From Albitalea sp966211955 (GTDB lineage Bacteria; Pseudomonadota; Gammaproteobacteria; Burkholderiales; Burkholderiaceae_C): a stretch of 64,000 bases of DNA. The position numbers and the translations under genes were made by a program. Positions 34,800 to 44,500 of this stretch are shown in pieces (positions within the stretch are counted from its first letter, which is position 1; each line of letters opens with the position of its first letter). The stretch lies in the NCBI GenBank assembly GCA_966211955.1, contig CBIHOF010000005.1:220943-284942 (forward strand), written 5' to 3'. Under the pieces are notes generated by a model. That model ran no database searches. It had not been told where the DNA came from and saw only the letters and a program-made list of their open reading frames with translations.

Positions 34800-35198
34800 A
34801 TGAACGCATTGCGTATCGCTTCTCTTTCTCTCGCACTTGTTGGCGCAACGGCTCTTGCCGCTGAGCTGAAGCTCACCGGGGACGCTGAAGTTCCGCCCGT
34901 GAAGACCTCAGCCTCCGGGTCAGGCACGATCACCGTGGCGCCTGACGGCGCCCTCAGCGGCAGCATCAAGGCGACGGGAATCGACGCCACGGCGGCACAC
35001 ATTCACATGGCGGCGTCCGGCAAGAGCGGCCCGGTCATCGTGCCGTTGACCAAAGGCAGTGACGGCACATTCAGCGTCCCTGCAGGCGCCAAGCTCACCG
35101 ACGATCAGATGAAGGCATACAAGTCCGGAGAGCTGTACGTCAATGTGCACAGCGAGGCCAACAAGGGCGGCGAGATTCGCGCGCAGATTGCCCCGTAG
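34800..35198 (+). CDS. CHRD-domain periplasmic protein
   Basis: A 132-residue protein with a signal peptide (MNALRIASLSLALVGATALA) followed by a single CHRD domain: LTGDAEVPPVKTSASGSGTI, then ATAAHIHMAASGKSGPV and YVNVHSEANKGGEIRAQI. CHRD was named from chordin, and bacterial copies are small secreted beta-rich proteins of unknown function. The conserved His residues (AHIH and VHS) are present. Start ATG 34800 is chosen because it begins the signal peptide; the upstream frame overlaps mrcA antisense. Confidence 0.88.
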   Translation: MNALRIASLSLALVGATALAAELKLTGDAEVPPVKTSASGSGTITVAPDGALSGSIKATGIDATAAHIHMAASGKSGPVIVPLTKGSDGTFSVPAGAKLTDDQMKAYKSGELYVNVHSEANKGGEIRAQIAP

Positions 35199-35400
35199 CG
35201 GCACAGCCGAGGCGGTGCGGACTTTTCAGAGTCCGAACGCACGGACCGATCGGTCGAACAAGAAGCCGACATGTCCGGCGCCGTCGCCTGCTCCGATGAC
35301 GGTGATGCAGACGAGGCGGCGGACAGCGCCGCCTTCATGGAAGCCTTCGTCCACGCAGAATGCGTATGTCCGCTTCACCACGAATCAGGCGCATTCCGGC

Positions 35401-36375
35401 ATGTTCGACTTCACCGTCCTTCTTGTTCCTGGCTCCTATGCATCGAGCGTTGCGCTGACGCTGGACATGCTCTCTGCGGCGCAGGCGATGGCGCCAGGCG
35501 CAGGGGTCGCCGTGCCGCGCTGGCGAGTCTTCTCGGCAGGCGACGCGCTCGTGCGCCTGAGCAACGGCATGAGCATCGAGGCGAAGCCGCTGCCCGCACG
35601 GCTTCGCACCGATGGCTCCTTCTGGGTGGTTCCTGGCCTGGGCATCACCAGCGCCGGCGCGGTGGCGCAACGCCTCGCGCAGCCCGATGCATCACAGGCC
35701 ATGCGCGTGCTGAAGGCACATGCGCGGGCAGGCGGCACCGTCGCCGCGTCTTGCTCGGCAGTGTTCCTGCTGCAGGCAGCGGGGCTGCTGCCGGAGCGGC
35801 GCGTCACGACCACCTGGTGGCTCGCTTCGCATCTGCAGGCACTGGAGCCGCGCTGCATCGTGGATGCCGATCGGATGGTGGTGGCTGACGGCCCCGTCAT
35901 CACGGCCGGCGCCGCGCTCGCACACACTGACCTCATGCTCGCCCTGCTGCGCAAGCGCTGCGGCGCGGCACTGGCCGACGCGGTGTCGCGCGTGCTGGTG
36001 ATCGATGGGCGGCAGGCGCAGTCGCCCTTCGTGGTGCCGGCGCTGCTGGCCAGCGGCAACGAGCTGGTGGGGCAGCTCACCGCGCGCATCGAGGCGGCGC
36101 TGCCGAATCCACCGAGCGTGTCGACACTGGCCGAAGAGATGTGCGTCTCGGAACGCACATTGGCGCGGCGCGTGCGCGCAGCCACCGGCCGCAGCACGCT
36201 CGACCTCGTGCAAAGCGTTCGCCTGAGCAAGGCGCGCATGCTGCTTGAGACGACGCGGCTGCCGGTGGAACAGGTGGCCGAGCAGGTGGGCTATGGCGAC
36301 GCCACCGCGCTGCGCCGGCTCATGCGCAAGGTGGCAGGCGCGACGCCGCGGCAGTTCCGGTATTCGGTGGCGTGA
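35401..36375 (+). CDS. GlxA-type AraC-family regulator (DJ-1/PfpI domain plus HTH)
   Basis: A 324-residue regulator. The N-terminal DJ-1/PfpI-like amidotransferase-fold domain (1-185) has its elbow cysteine in AASCSAVFLLQAAGLL. The C-terminal AraC HTH pair (about 225-320) includes SERTLARRVRAATGRSTLDLV and VAEQVGYGDATALRRLMRKV. This architecture is that of GlxA and FtrA regulators. Start ATG 35401 begins MFDFTVLLVPGSYASS, the usual family N-terminus; an upstream in-frame extension of 86 codons has no similarity. No obvious target gene is adjacent. Confidence 0.87.
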   Translation: MFDFTVLLVPGSYASSVALTLDMLSAAQAMAPGAGVAVPRWRVFSAGDALVRLSNGMSIEAKPLPARLRTDGSFWVVPGLGITSAGAVAQRLAQPDASQAMRVLKAHARAGGTVAASCSAVFLLQAAGLLPERRVTTTWWLASHLQALEPRCIVDADRMVVADGPVITAGAALAHTDLMLALLRKRCGAALADAVSRVLVIDGRQAQSPFVVPALLASGNELVGQLTARIEAALPNPPSVSTLAEEMCVSERTLARRVRAATGRSTLDLVQSVRLSKARMLLETTRLPVEQVAEQVGYGDATALRRLMRKVAGATPRQFRYSVA

Positions 36376-36440
36376 GGCGGACGGCGATGGCCTGACGAAC
36401 GCTCGCGCGCCCGCATCGCCAGTCCCGTCTCAAACAGACT

Positions 36441-37010
36441 TTAGTCCAGCGGCTTGGCGCTGATCATCGCCTGCGACACGGCGAAGTTGCCCGCGCCCAG
36501 GTGGTGCAGCGTGTGCAGCTGCGCGTTGTCGGCGCGGAATGACCACCGGCCGTTCGCGAACACGCGGTCGTCGGCCGCGGCGCTCACCACTTCCGCGAAG
36601 CAGGTGTCGTACGCGTCCTGGGTGTGAGGCTCGCTGATCAGTTTGCATTCCATCCACGCGATGCAATCGTCGATGAGCGGCAGGCCCAGCACGGGGCCAT
36701 CGGTCGTCGCGATCTTCCAGCGCTCGAACTTGTCGCCCTCGCGTCCCGACACGCTGCCCACCGCATAGCTCAGGTCGGCCAGCGCGCGCCCGGGTATGTT
36801 GATGGCGAATCGGCCGCTCGCGATGATCAGTTCGCGAGTGAAGGTGTTCTTGTCGATGACGATGGCGATGCGCGGCGGCGTGAATTCCACCGGCATCGAC
36901 CAGGCAGCCGACATCACGTTGCGCCGGCCATCGTGCGCGCTGGTGACGATGACGGTGGGGCCGTGGTTCAGGAGCCGGCTCGCGTGCGAAAGCTGGACGG
37001 GTTGGTTCAT
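36441..37010 (-). CDS. Flavin reductase-like (FMN-binding) protein
   Basis: A 189-residue split-barrel protein of the flavin reductase-like family. Conserved parts are GPTVIVTSAHDGRRNVMSAAW (FMN contacts), PPRIAIVIDKNTFTRELI and RFAINIPG. Members reduce flavins with NAD(P)H or bind FMN for other reactions. No partner monooxygenase is encoded nearby. It is convergent with the GlxA-type gene and divergent from an enoyl-CoA hydratase gene. Confidence 0.85.
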   Translation of the reverse strand: MNQPVQLSHASRLLNHGPTVIVTSAHDGRRNVMSAAWSMPVEFTPPRIAIVIDKNTFTRELIIASGRFAINIPGRALADLSYAVGSVSGREGDKFERWKIATTDGPVLGLPLIDDCIAWMECKLISEPHTQDAYDTCFAEVVSAAADDRVFANGRWSFRADNAQLHTLHHLGAGNFAVSQAMISAKPLD

Positions 37011-37092
37011 GGCGGGGCAGTCTAGCCAGAAGGATTAACCTTGGCGCTGCAAGAGAAGAGGTGAAGTGTCTTCATCCACGCTTGGAGCCCGC

Positions 37093-37872
37093 ATGGAACC
37101 CACATCGGTCACGTTCGAATTCAGCGGCCCCATCGCCACCATCACGCTCAACCGGCCCGAGCGCCGCAACGCGGTCGACGGCCCGACCGCCACCGCACTG
37201 CGCGAGGCCTTCGAGCGCTTCGAGGCTGATGACGCGTTGCTCGTCGCGGTGCTCACCGGCGCCGGCGGCCACTTCTGCGGCGGCGCCGACCTCACCGCCA
37301 TGGCCGACCCGCGCACGCGCAACCTCATCGAGCCGACCGGCCGCACGCACGGCCCGATGGGCCCCACGCACATGGCCTTCAGCAAACCGTTGATCGCCGC
37401 CGTCGAAGGCTACGCCGTGGCCGGCGGCCTCGAGCTCGCGCTGATGTGCGACCTGCGCGTGGCCGCACGCGGCGCAACCTTCGGCGTGTTCTGCCGGCGC
37501 TTTGGCGTGCCGCTGATCGATGGCGGCACGGTCCGCCTGCCGCGGCTGGTGGGCATGGGCCGCGCACTGGACTTGATCCTCACCGGCCGCGCGGTCGATG
37601 CGCAAGAGGCGCTGGCGATGGGCCTCGCCAATCGCGTGGTCGACGACGGCACGGCACTGCGGCAGGCGCAGCAGCTCGCCGAGCAGATCGCCGCGTTCCC
37701 GCAGGCCTGCATGCGCGCCGACCGCGCCTCGGCCTTTGCCCAATGGGAGCTGCCGATGGCCGACGCACTCGCACAGGAGGGCGCGCGCGGCTTCGGCATC
37801 GTGGAGGCGGAAGGTCTGGCGGGTGCGGCGCGCTTTGCAGCCGGCGCCGGACGGCACGGCGGCACCGGCTGA
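37093..37872 (+). CDS. Enoyl-CoA hydratase/isomerase family protein
   Basis: A 259-residue crotonase-family protein, with NRPERRNAVDG near the N-terminus, LTGAGGHFCGGADLTAM (oxyanion loop) and AVEGYAVAGGLELALMCDLRVA. ATG 37093 follows a GGAG box; GTG 37066 is an alternative with nine more residues. It is not part of the fad operon and its substrate is unknown. It is convergent with the FMN-barrel gene, 11 bases between stops. Confidence 0.88.
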   Translation: MEPTSVTFEFSGPIATITLNRPERRNAVDGPTATALREAFERFEADDALLVAVLTGAGGHFCGGADLTAMADPRTRNLIEPTGRTHGPMGPTHMAFSKPLIAAVEGYAVAGGLELALMCDLRVAARGATFGVFCRRFGVPLIDGGTVRLPRLVGMGRALDLILTGRAVDAQEALAMGLANRVVDDGTALRQAQQLAEQIAAFPQACMRADRASAFAQWELPMADALAQEGARGFGIVEAEGLAGAARFAAGAGRHGGTG

Positions 37873-37883
37873 ACGTCGGGGCG

Positions 37884-38555
37884 TCAGGCCGTTTCAGTCC
37901 GCGGCGCCTTCGCCCGGTTGCCCTGCCACTCCTGCACATAGTCCGGCGCCCGCCGTTCGACACCATCCGCTTGCGGCTGCCCGCCCACCAGCGCCAGGGG
38001 CAGCACCCCGGCCCAGACCTCGCGCTGCATGTCCGCCGCATCGTCCTTCGGCCCGCCCGCGCGGATCTTCGCCGAAGCCTCGGCCAACGAGATCCTCAGC
38101 AAGGTGGTGGCCGCGAGCTCGTTGGCATCCCCCGGTCGCGCCTCATCGCGGCGGCCGGCGGCAACGTGATCCATGAAGCGGTTCATCGACTCCGCCTTGT
38201 GCTCGTCCGGCACCAGCTCGAAACGCCCATGCACGACCACCGAGCGGTAGTTCATCGAATGGTGGAAAGCGGAGCGCGCGAGCACCAGGCCATCCAGGTG
38301 GGTGATGCTCACGCAGGCGCCCTGCCCGGTCAGCGCCTTGAGCATGCGGCTGCCGTTGGAGCCATGGATGTAGAGGTGATCGCCCTCGCGCCAGCAGGCG
38401 GTGGGAATGCAGTGAACGCCATGCTCGTCGCCGAAGGCGACATGGCAGAGGTAGGCGGCATCGACGATCGCGTGGACAGTCTCGCGGTCATAGTGCCCGC
38501 GGTCGGCAACGCGGCGCACGCGGCTGCGGTCGGAAGGCGGCAGGTTCTGGCTCAT
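37884..38555 (-). CDS. Pyridoxamine 5'-phosphate oxidase-family FMN-barrel protein
   Basis: A 223-residue protein with an FMN-binding split barrel. Visible segments are VRRVADRGHYDRETVHAIVD, HVAFGDEHGVHCIPTACW, YIHGSNGSRML and SMNYRSVVVHGRFELV. It is not a canonical PdxH (those have different C-terminal PLP-binding residues) and belongs to the related group often annotated as a pyridoxamine 5'-phosphate oxidase family protein. It is transcribed away from a MocR regulator with repeated operator-like sites between the genes, so control by that PLP-sensing protein is likely. Confidence 0.85.
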   Translation of the reverse strand: MSQNLPPSDRSRVRRVADRGHYDRETVHAIVDAAYLCHVAFGDEHGVHCIPTACWREGDHLYIHGSNGSRMLKALTGQGACVSITHLDGLVLARSAFHHSMNYRSVVVHGRFELVPDEHKAESMNRFMDHVAAGRRDEARPGDANELAATTLLRISLAEASAKIRAGGPKDDAADMQREVWAGVLPLALVGGQPQADGVERRAPDYVQEWQGNRAKAPRTETA

Positions 38556-38605
38556 GGCGGTTTCATGCAGGTAGAAGGATGGATGGGCAGTAGCGTAGGA
38601 TGACC

Positions 38606-38657
38606 GTGGCTCCCATCAAAGAGCCACAATTTGCCAATATCAAGGAGCCACGATTTG
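38606..38657 (+). promoter_or_regulatory. MocR/PdxR-type operator array
   Basis: Two direct repeats GAGCCAC(A/G)ATTTG start at 38621 and 38645, 24 bases apart, and an inverted GTGGCTC lies at 38606-38612. This two-direct-plus-one-inverted layout is the arrangement described for MocR-family regulators such as PdxR. The second direct repeat includes the ribosome site and TTG start of the MocR gene, so binding there should be autoregulatory; the array also faces the divergent FMN-barrel gene. Confidence 0.7.
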
Positions 38658-40133
38658 ATCGACCTCGCACTGCTCCTCAAGCCCCGGCTCGCGGCCGGCA
38701 ACGTGCACACCCTGCGACGTCGCCTGTCCGACGCGCTCAAGGGTGCCGTGCTCGATGGCACGCTCGAAGCCGGCAGCGTGCTGCCCGCGTCCCGCGCGCT
38801 GGCGCGTGAGCTGCGCTGCGGCCGCAACACCGTGCTGCATGCGTACGAGGAACTGGCCGCCGAAGGCTACGTGCTTGCGGACCGGCAGGGCACGGTGGTG
38901 AGCCACCTGCCATCAGCGAACCGCAAGGCCGCATCCACGCCCGCGGCGCATGTGCTGCCGGCCCTGTCCAAGCGTGGCACACCGCATCGACCCGTGCCGG
39001 ACGGCAACGCCGAGAACCAGGCGCCCTTCATGCCCGGCGAGCCGGCACTGGAAGAATTCCCGCTGGCGCGCTGGCAACGCCGGGTGGTGCAGGCATGGAA
39101 GGCGGTGGATGCCAGCGTGCTGGGCGGCAACCCATCGCCGGGCGAACCGGTGCTGCGGACGGCCATGGCCGCCTACCTGCGCGCATCGCGCGGCGTGCAC
39201 TGCGATGCCGAGCAGGTGGTGATCACCAGCGGCACCAGCGAAAGCCTGGGCCTGTGCGCGCACCTGCTGGCCGAGCGCGGAGACCGGGTGTGGATGGAGC
39301 ACCCGGGCTATCCCGGCGCACGCGCGGCCTTCATCGACGCAGGGCTCGCGCTCGTGCCGGTTCCCATCGATGCCCACGGCGTGGCGCCACCCGACGCCCT
39401 GTGGAAGCGCAGTCCGCCCAAGCTGGTCTATGCCACTCCGTCGCACCAGTACCCGCTGGGTGTGGTGCTCTCGCTGCCGCGACGCCTGTCGCTCATCGAG
39501 AACGCGCGCGCTGCCGGCGCCTGGGTGCTGGAAGACGACTACGACAGCGAGTTCTGCCGCGGCGTGCCGCTGGCCGCGATGCAGGGCCTCGCGCCGGATG
39601 CGCCGGTGGTCTACATGGGCACCTTCAGCAAGACGCTGTTCCCTGCCCTGCGGCTGGGCTTCATGGTGCTGCCGCAAGCCGTGCTGCCCCAGGTGCTGCC
39701 CGCGCTGGGACGCCGGCTCGTGCTGGGGCGTCCGGTCGAGCAGGAGGCGCTGGCGGCCTTCATCCACGAAGGCGACTACACCGCCCACCTGCGCCGCATG
39801 CGCGCCCTGTACGCCCAGCGCGAGCAGGCACTGCGTGAATCGCTGGAACACCATTGGCCGCTGCCGCTCATGCTTTCGCCCGGGCATGGCGGCATGCACC
39901 TCGCGTTGGCCCTACCCGAGGCACTGCCTGACAAGGCGGTGGTGGAGGCTGCGTGGCACGCGGGCCTGGCGCCGCGGGCGCTTTCGAACTATTCGGTGGC
40001 CGACGCCCAGCCGCTGAACGGCCTGGTGATCGGATATGGCCGGCTGCCGGCAGGCCAGGCGGATCAGCGGGTCAGCGAACTGGCGCACGTGGTGAAGGCC
40101 ACCGCCAGGAAGCTGCGCGTCGCGCTCGGCTAA
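38655..40133 (+). CDS. MocR/PdxR-family transcriptional regulator
   Basis: A 492-residue fusion of a GntR winged HTH (about 10-75, with LPASRALARELRCGRNTVLHAYEEL in part) and a fold-type I aminotransferase domain (about 115-490). The PLP lysine is K326 in TFSKTLFPALRLGF, and LEDDYDSEF carries the PLP-ring aspartate. Such proteins sense PLP or an amino-acid aldimine and usually control vitamin B6 or amino-acid genes. Start TTG 38655 is chosen: AAGGAG lies seven bases upstream, and MIDLALLL is the family N-terminus. Its stop overlaps the diguanylate cyclase stop by four bases in convergent orientation. Confidence 0.9.
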   Translation: MIDLALLLKPRLAAGNVHTLRRRLSDALKGAVLDGTLEAGSVLPASRALARELRCGRNTVLHAYEELAAEGYVLADRQGTVVSHLPSANRKAASTPAAHVLPALSKRGTPHRPVPDGNAENQAPFMPGEPALEEFPLARWQRRVVQAWKAVDASVLGGNPSPGEPVLRTAMAAYLRASRGVHCDAEQVVITSGTSESLGLCAHLLAERGDRVWMEHPGYPGARAAFIDAGLALVPVPIDAHGVAPPDALWKRSPPKLVYATPSHQYPLGVVLSLPRRLSLIENARAAGAWVLEDDYDSEFCRGVPLAAMQGLAPDAPVVYMGTFSKTLFPALRLGFMVLPQAVLPQVLPALGRRLVLGRPVEQEALAAFIHEGDYTAHLRRMRALYAQREQALRESLEHHWPLPLMLSPGHGGMHLALALPEALPDKAVVEAAWHAGLAPRALSNYSVADAQPLNGLVIGYGRLPAGQADQRVSELAHVVKATARKLRVALG

Positions 40134-41317
40134 GCGCGCACCGGCTGGGGCACGTCGTCGCGATGCTGCACACGCGCGATCCGCCCCTTGCCCTGCCGCT
40201 TGGCGCGGTACATGGCCGCATCGGCCTCGCTGAGCAAGGCGGTGCCGTCCTGCGCGTCGACCGGATAGAAGGCCAGGCCGATGCTCGCGGAGATGCGCCA
40301 GTCCTCGTGGCCCTCGATCAACGGCACCGACACGGTGGCGATCAGGCGCTCGGCCAGTTGCTCCAGCGAATCGCAGGTGTTCGCATCGGCAATCACCGCG
40401 AACTCGTCACCGCCCAGCCGCGCGACAAGGTCGGACTTGCGAAGGCTGACTTCGAACCGGTGCGCCACGTGCTTGAGCAGCTCGTCGCCCGTGTGGTGGC
40501 CGAGCTCGTCGTTGATGCGCTTGAAGCCATCGAGGTCGATGAAGAGGATGGCGATCATCGAGCCGCTGCGGCGTGCACGCGCCAGGGCGCGGTCCAGCTC
40601 GTGCATGAACGATCGGCGGTTGGGAAGGCCGGTGAGCGCGTCGTGCGTGGCCTCGTGCTGCAGCTGCTGCGCCAGGTGTTGCCGCTCACGAACCTCGCGG
40701 CGCAGTGACATGTTCACCAGCGCCCCGCACAGCAACGCGAGGATGAACACACCCACTGCGGACGACATCAGCTGCGTGTGCTGGTGTCCGATCAGCTGGT
40801 TGGTCGCGGTGCTCGATTCCTGCGCGCGCGCCTTCAGGTGCTCGATGAGGATGCGGATGCCCGTTCCGTAGTCGTCTGTGTTGCGCGACATGAACATCGC
40901 CCGGGCAACGTCGAAGCCGTTCGTGCGCTCCAGTTCGGCCGCGGCCATCAGCTCGGACACCTTCAGCGCATACAGCCGCTCCAGCTCCTGCAGCGCCTTG
41001 CGGTCGTGCGCGTCGGCACCGGCATACAGCGCATCGAGCTGCTCGATGTTCCTGGCGAGCTGCTGGCGCGACTCATCGAACTTCTGCAGGTAGATCGGCT
41101 TGCCGGTGATGAGCAGCCCGCCCTGGTGGATGCGCACGTCCTGCAGGCTGGTGAGGGTTTCTTCCAATGCGAGCAGCCGGCGCGTGGAGGCGAGCCGGCT
41201 CAGCTCGGCCAGGTCATTGAGGTACTGGAGATAGAAGCCGCCTGCCAGCGCAGCCAGCAGCAGCATGCCGCAGCCCAGCAGGACGACGGCGATCTTGTTT
41301 TCGTGCAGGAACTTCAC
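40130..41317 (-). CDS. CHASE3-GGDEF diguanylate cyclase
   Basis: A 395-residue membrane protein making cyclic di-GMP from two GTP. Membrane helices at about 10-31 and 187-204 enclose a periplasmic helical CHASE3-type sensor region. The GGDEF domain starts near 222 (DALTGLPNRRSFM) and contains FIDLDGFKRIND and the catalytic GGDEF (302-306). An RxxD inhibitory site (RKSD, 293-296) lies five residues before it, so product inhibition is expected. There is no EAL or receiver domain. The signal sensed is unknown. Confidence 0.92.
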   Translation of the reverse strand: MKFLHENKIAVVLLGCGMLLLAALAGGFYLQYLNDLAELSRLASTRRLLALEETLTSLQDVRIHQGGLLITGKPIYLQKFDESRQQLARNIEQLDALYAGADAHDRKALQELERLYALKVSELMAAAELERTNGFDVARAMFMSRNTDDYGTGIRILIEHLKARAQESSTATNQLIGHQHTQLMSSAVGVFILALLCGALVNMSLRREVRERQHLAQQLQHEATHDALTGLPNRRSFMHELDRALARARRSGSMIAILFIDLDGFKRINDELGHHTGDELLKHVAHRFEVSLRKSDLVARLGGDEFAVIADANTCDSLEQLAERLIATVSVPLIEGHEDWRISASIGLAFYPVDAQDGTALLSEADAAMYRAKRQGKGRIARVQHRDDVPQPVRA

Positions 41318-41430
41318 ACTTTGAACAAGTGAGGGAGATGAAGCTTTATCGGCGCTGCGTGCGCTGTTCTGTAGCCCGAGACCGTGAGGGACTTGTCACC
41401 CCGGGGCCTGTCGTGGCGCGGTGATGGACC

Positions 41431-41466
41431 AAAAAAAGAGGCGCCGGCCTCACGGCCAGGCGCCTC
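41431..41466 (-). terminator. Rho-independent terminator after the GH3 gene
   Basis: On the minus strand, GAGGCGCC-T-GGCC pairs with GGCCGGCGCCTC around a GTGA loop and is followed by seven T residues. It lies 54 bases after the GH3 stop at 41520, well placed to end the GH3 transcript before the diguanylate cyclase gene. Confidence 0.85.
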
Positions 41467-41519
41467 ATGAACGAGACACGCACGGGATCAATCGACCATG
41501 GGCGCGCTCCTGGCCATGA

Positions 41520-44500
41520 TCATTGAAGGAACTGAATGTTTCTCACCTGGAAGTCCACGCCCTGCTGGTCGTCCCACACGGGGAAGATTCCGAAGGGGAT
41601 CACGATGTTCTCGAGCGTGAAGCAAGGCGCGTTCTTGGTGCCCGCCACGTCGGCGACGTTCAGCGTGATGGTGTGGAACTGCCCGTCCGCCGGCGGCTTC
41701 ATCGCGTCGGGCACGATGTAGTCGACGTTGCGGCAGCCGTCGCCCGGGCTCTCCATCTTGATCGCCAGGCCTTTGGTGTTGGTGCCGTAGCTCGTCACCG
41801 CGACCTCGAACTGCAGCTTGCCGGCCGCATAGTTGCTCAGGTTGATGGCACCGCCCGTGAGCGTGAAGATGCCGTTGCCGCCATCGGCCGCGAAGTGCAG
41901 ATCGGCCACGCCCGCCACCACGTTGGCCGTGACGTGCGTGCCGTTGGACGACCAGGTGCCCGGCGCGAGGTCGGCAAACAACCCGCCCGCGCCCATCAGC
42001 GTCACGCTGGGCCCCGGCAGCGGGTCGATGCTGGGCGCAGGCGGCGGCGCGAGCTTGTCGCAAGTGAGCGTGTCGGCGTCACCCGAGGCGTTCACCAGCC
42101 AGCGGATGTTGGCAAAGGTGGCACTGAAGGGCTTGTCCGTCTGCACGAGGAATGCCGTGTCGATGGCGCTGAAATCCGCGCCGGCATTCGCAAAGCACGC
42201 CAGCGGGATCTTCACTGTCGACTTGGTGCTCGACGGCAAGGCGGCGAGCACCGCGGTGCCGTCCAGCTCGCCGCGGCAGGGGTAGCCACAGTCGATGCGG
42301 ATCTTCACGCTGCCTGCCGGCGCTTGATGCACGACCACGTCGAAGGCGAGCACCGCCTTCGCGTCCGGGTGGATGTAGCTCTCCAGGTTCTGCGGGTTGT
42401 GCGTGTTGGGCGACGCGGGGTCCGCGGCCATGGCCTTGAATTCGGCCAGGCCCGTCCACGTCACCTTCTTTGCGTCCTGCTGCACGTTGATCTGCGCAGT
42501 CTCGATCGTCAAGGTGTTGTCCTGCGTCGTGAGCACCGCATTCAAGTCCGCGCCGACCGGGATCGCCCAGTTCGGCGTCGAGCCGATGAACAGCGGGAAG
42601 GTCGCGCTCTGCGTGAGCTTGAACACATCCAGCGGCTCCGTGGCGGCCGGGCCGGTGTTGGCACTCTGGCCGCAGCCGAGCGTGGGCGACGTTTCGTCCA
42701 AGGTGCTGCCCACTGCCGTGCCGGGGCTGGCGTAGCTCTGGCCGTAGCCGTAGGCGAAGAGCGGGTCGTAGCTGGCATCGCCCTTGTTGAGCGGCACCTG
42801 GCAGGCTGACTTGGGCCATGAGAAGGCGAGCTTGCCGGTGAAGTCGACGTTGACCGAGCCATCGGCCCTGCGGAACAGCACATCCGCCACGCCCTTGCCT
42901 TCGGTGCCCGGCAGCCACGCGGCGACGAAGGCGTCGCTGCGGTTGAGTTCCTTGTTGACCCACAGCGGCCGGCCGCTCATGAGCACGGTGACGACCGGCA
43001 CACCCTTGCCTTTCAGGCTTTCGAGCAGGGCCAGGTCCTGCGGATAGCGCTTGGCGTGCTCCAGCGTGCCGGTCTTGCCGATGTCGCCGGCGCCTTCGGC
43101 ATAGGGCGTCTCGCCAATGACCGCGATGACCGCCTTGTAGTCGGTGATCGTCAGGCCTGTGGCATCGAGCGCAACGGTGACGTTGGCATCGCCCGCCGCC
43201 TCCTTGATGCCCGCGAGCACCGTGTCACCGTTGGGGAAGTCGGCGTTCGTATTGGACGTGCCCTGCCAGGTGAGCGACCAGCCGCCCGTCTGGTTGGACA
43301 TGCTGTCGGCGCTGCGGCCGACGACGAGGATCTTCTCGCCGCGCTTGAGCGGCAGCACGCCGCCGTCGTTCTTGAGCAGCACGAGCGACTTGCGCACGGC
43401 CTCGCGGGCCAGCTCGCGGTGCACCAATGCGGCAGGGTCACCGGCGCCGGGACGCAAGGACGGCCTGGTCGACACGCTCGCGCCGCCTTGCACCTTGAAC
43501 AGCCCCGCCCGCAGCTTCACCCGCAGGATGCGCGTCACCGCATCGTCGATGCGCGTCATCGGGATCTCGCCGGCGTTGACCGAGGCGATGGTGTTGGTGA
43601 TGAAGGCCTGCCACTCGTCGGGCACCATGACGAGGTCGATGCCCGCATTAATCGCGGGCGGGCACGACGAGTTGGTGCACGACTTGATCGCGCCGGTCGC
43701 GTCCTTGTACTTGACCTGGCCGATGCCGTTCCAGTCCGACACCACCAGGCCGTCGAAGCCCATCTTGGTCTTGAGCACGTCGGTCAGCAGGTACTGGTTG
43801 CCGTGCATCTTCACGTTGTCGAAGTCCAGCGACACGCCGTCCTTCGTGGTGCCCTTGAAGGTCCAGCTGTTGAAGGACGCCATCACTGTCTGCGCCCCTG
43901 CGGCGAGCGCCGTGTAGTAGCCGGCGCCGTGGATGTTCATCATGTCGTCGAGGCTGGACTTGTTCTCGCCCTGGTCCTTGCCCTGGTCGGTGCCGCCGTC
44001 GCCCATGAAGTGCTTGGCCGTGGCCACCACCGTTGGTCGCCCCGAGCTCGCAAAACTGCCTTGCAGGCCCGTGGTGTAGCGGCCGGCATAGCTCGCCACG
44101 ATGGCCGGGTCTTCGGAGAAGCTCTCGTAGGTGCGGCCCCAGCGGTCGTCGCGCACGACGGCGAGGGTTGGTGCGAAGGTCCAGTCGATGCCGGTGGACG
44201 CCACCTGCTTGGCCACCGCCGCGCCGATGCGCTCGATCATCTCCGGATCGTTGGCCGCGCCCAGGCCGATGTTGTGCGGGAAGAGCGTCGCGCCGTACAC
44301 GTTGCCGTGGCCGTGCACCGCGTCCGTGCCCCAGATGACGGGAATCTTCACCGACATGTCGGTGTCCATCGATGCCTGCCAATAGGCGTCGGCCAGCGCC
44401 AGCCAATCGGCAACGCTCGCGTTCTTCCGGTTGCCCGGCCAGGCGCCGCCCCCGTTGAGCACCGAGCCGATGTAGAACTGCGTGACCTGCGCCGGCGTGA

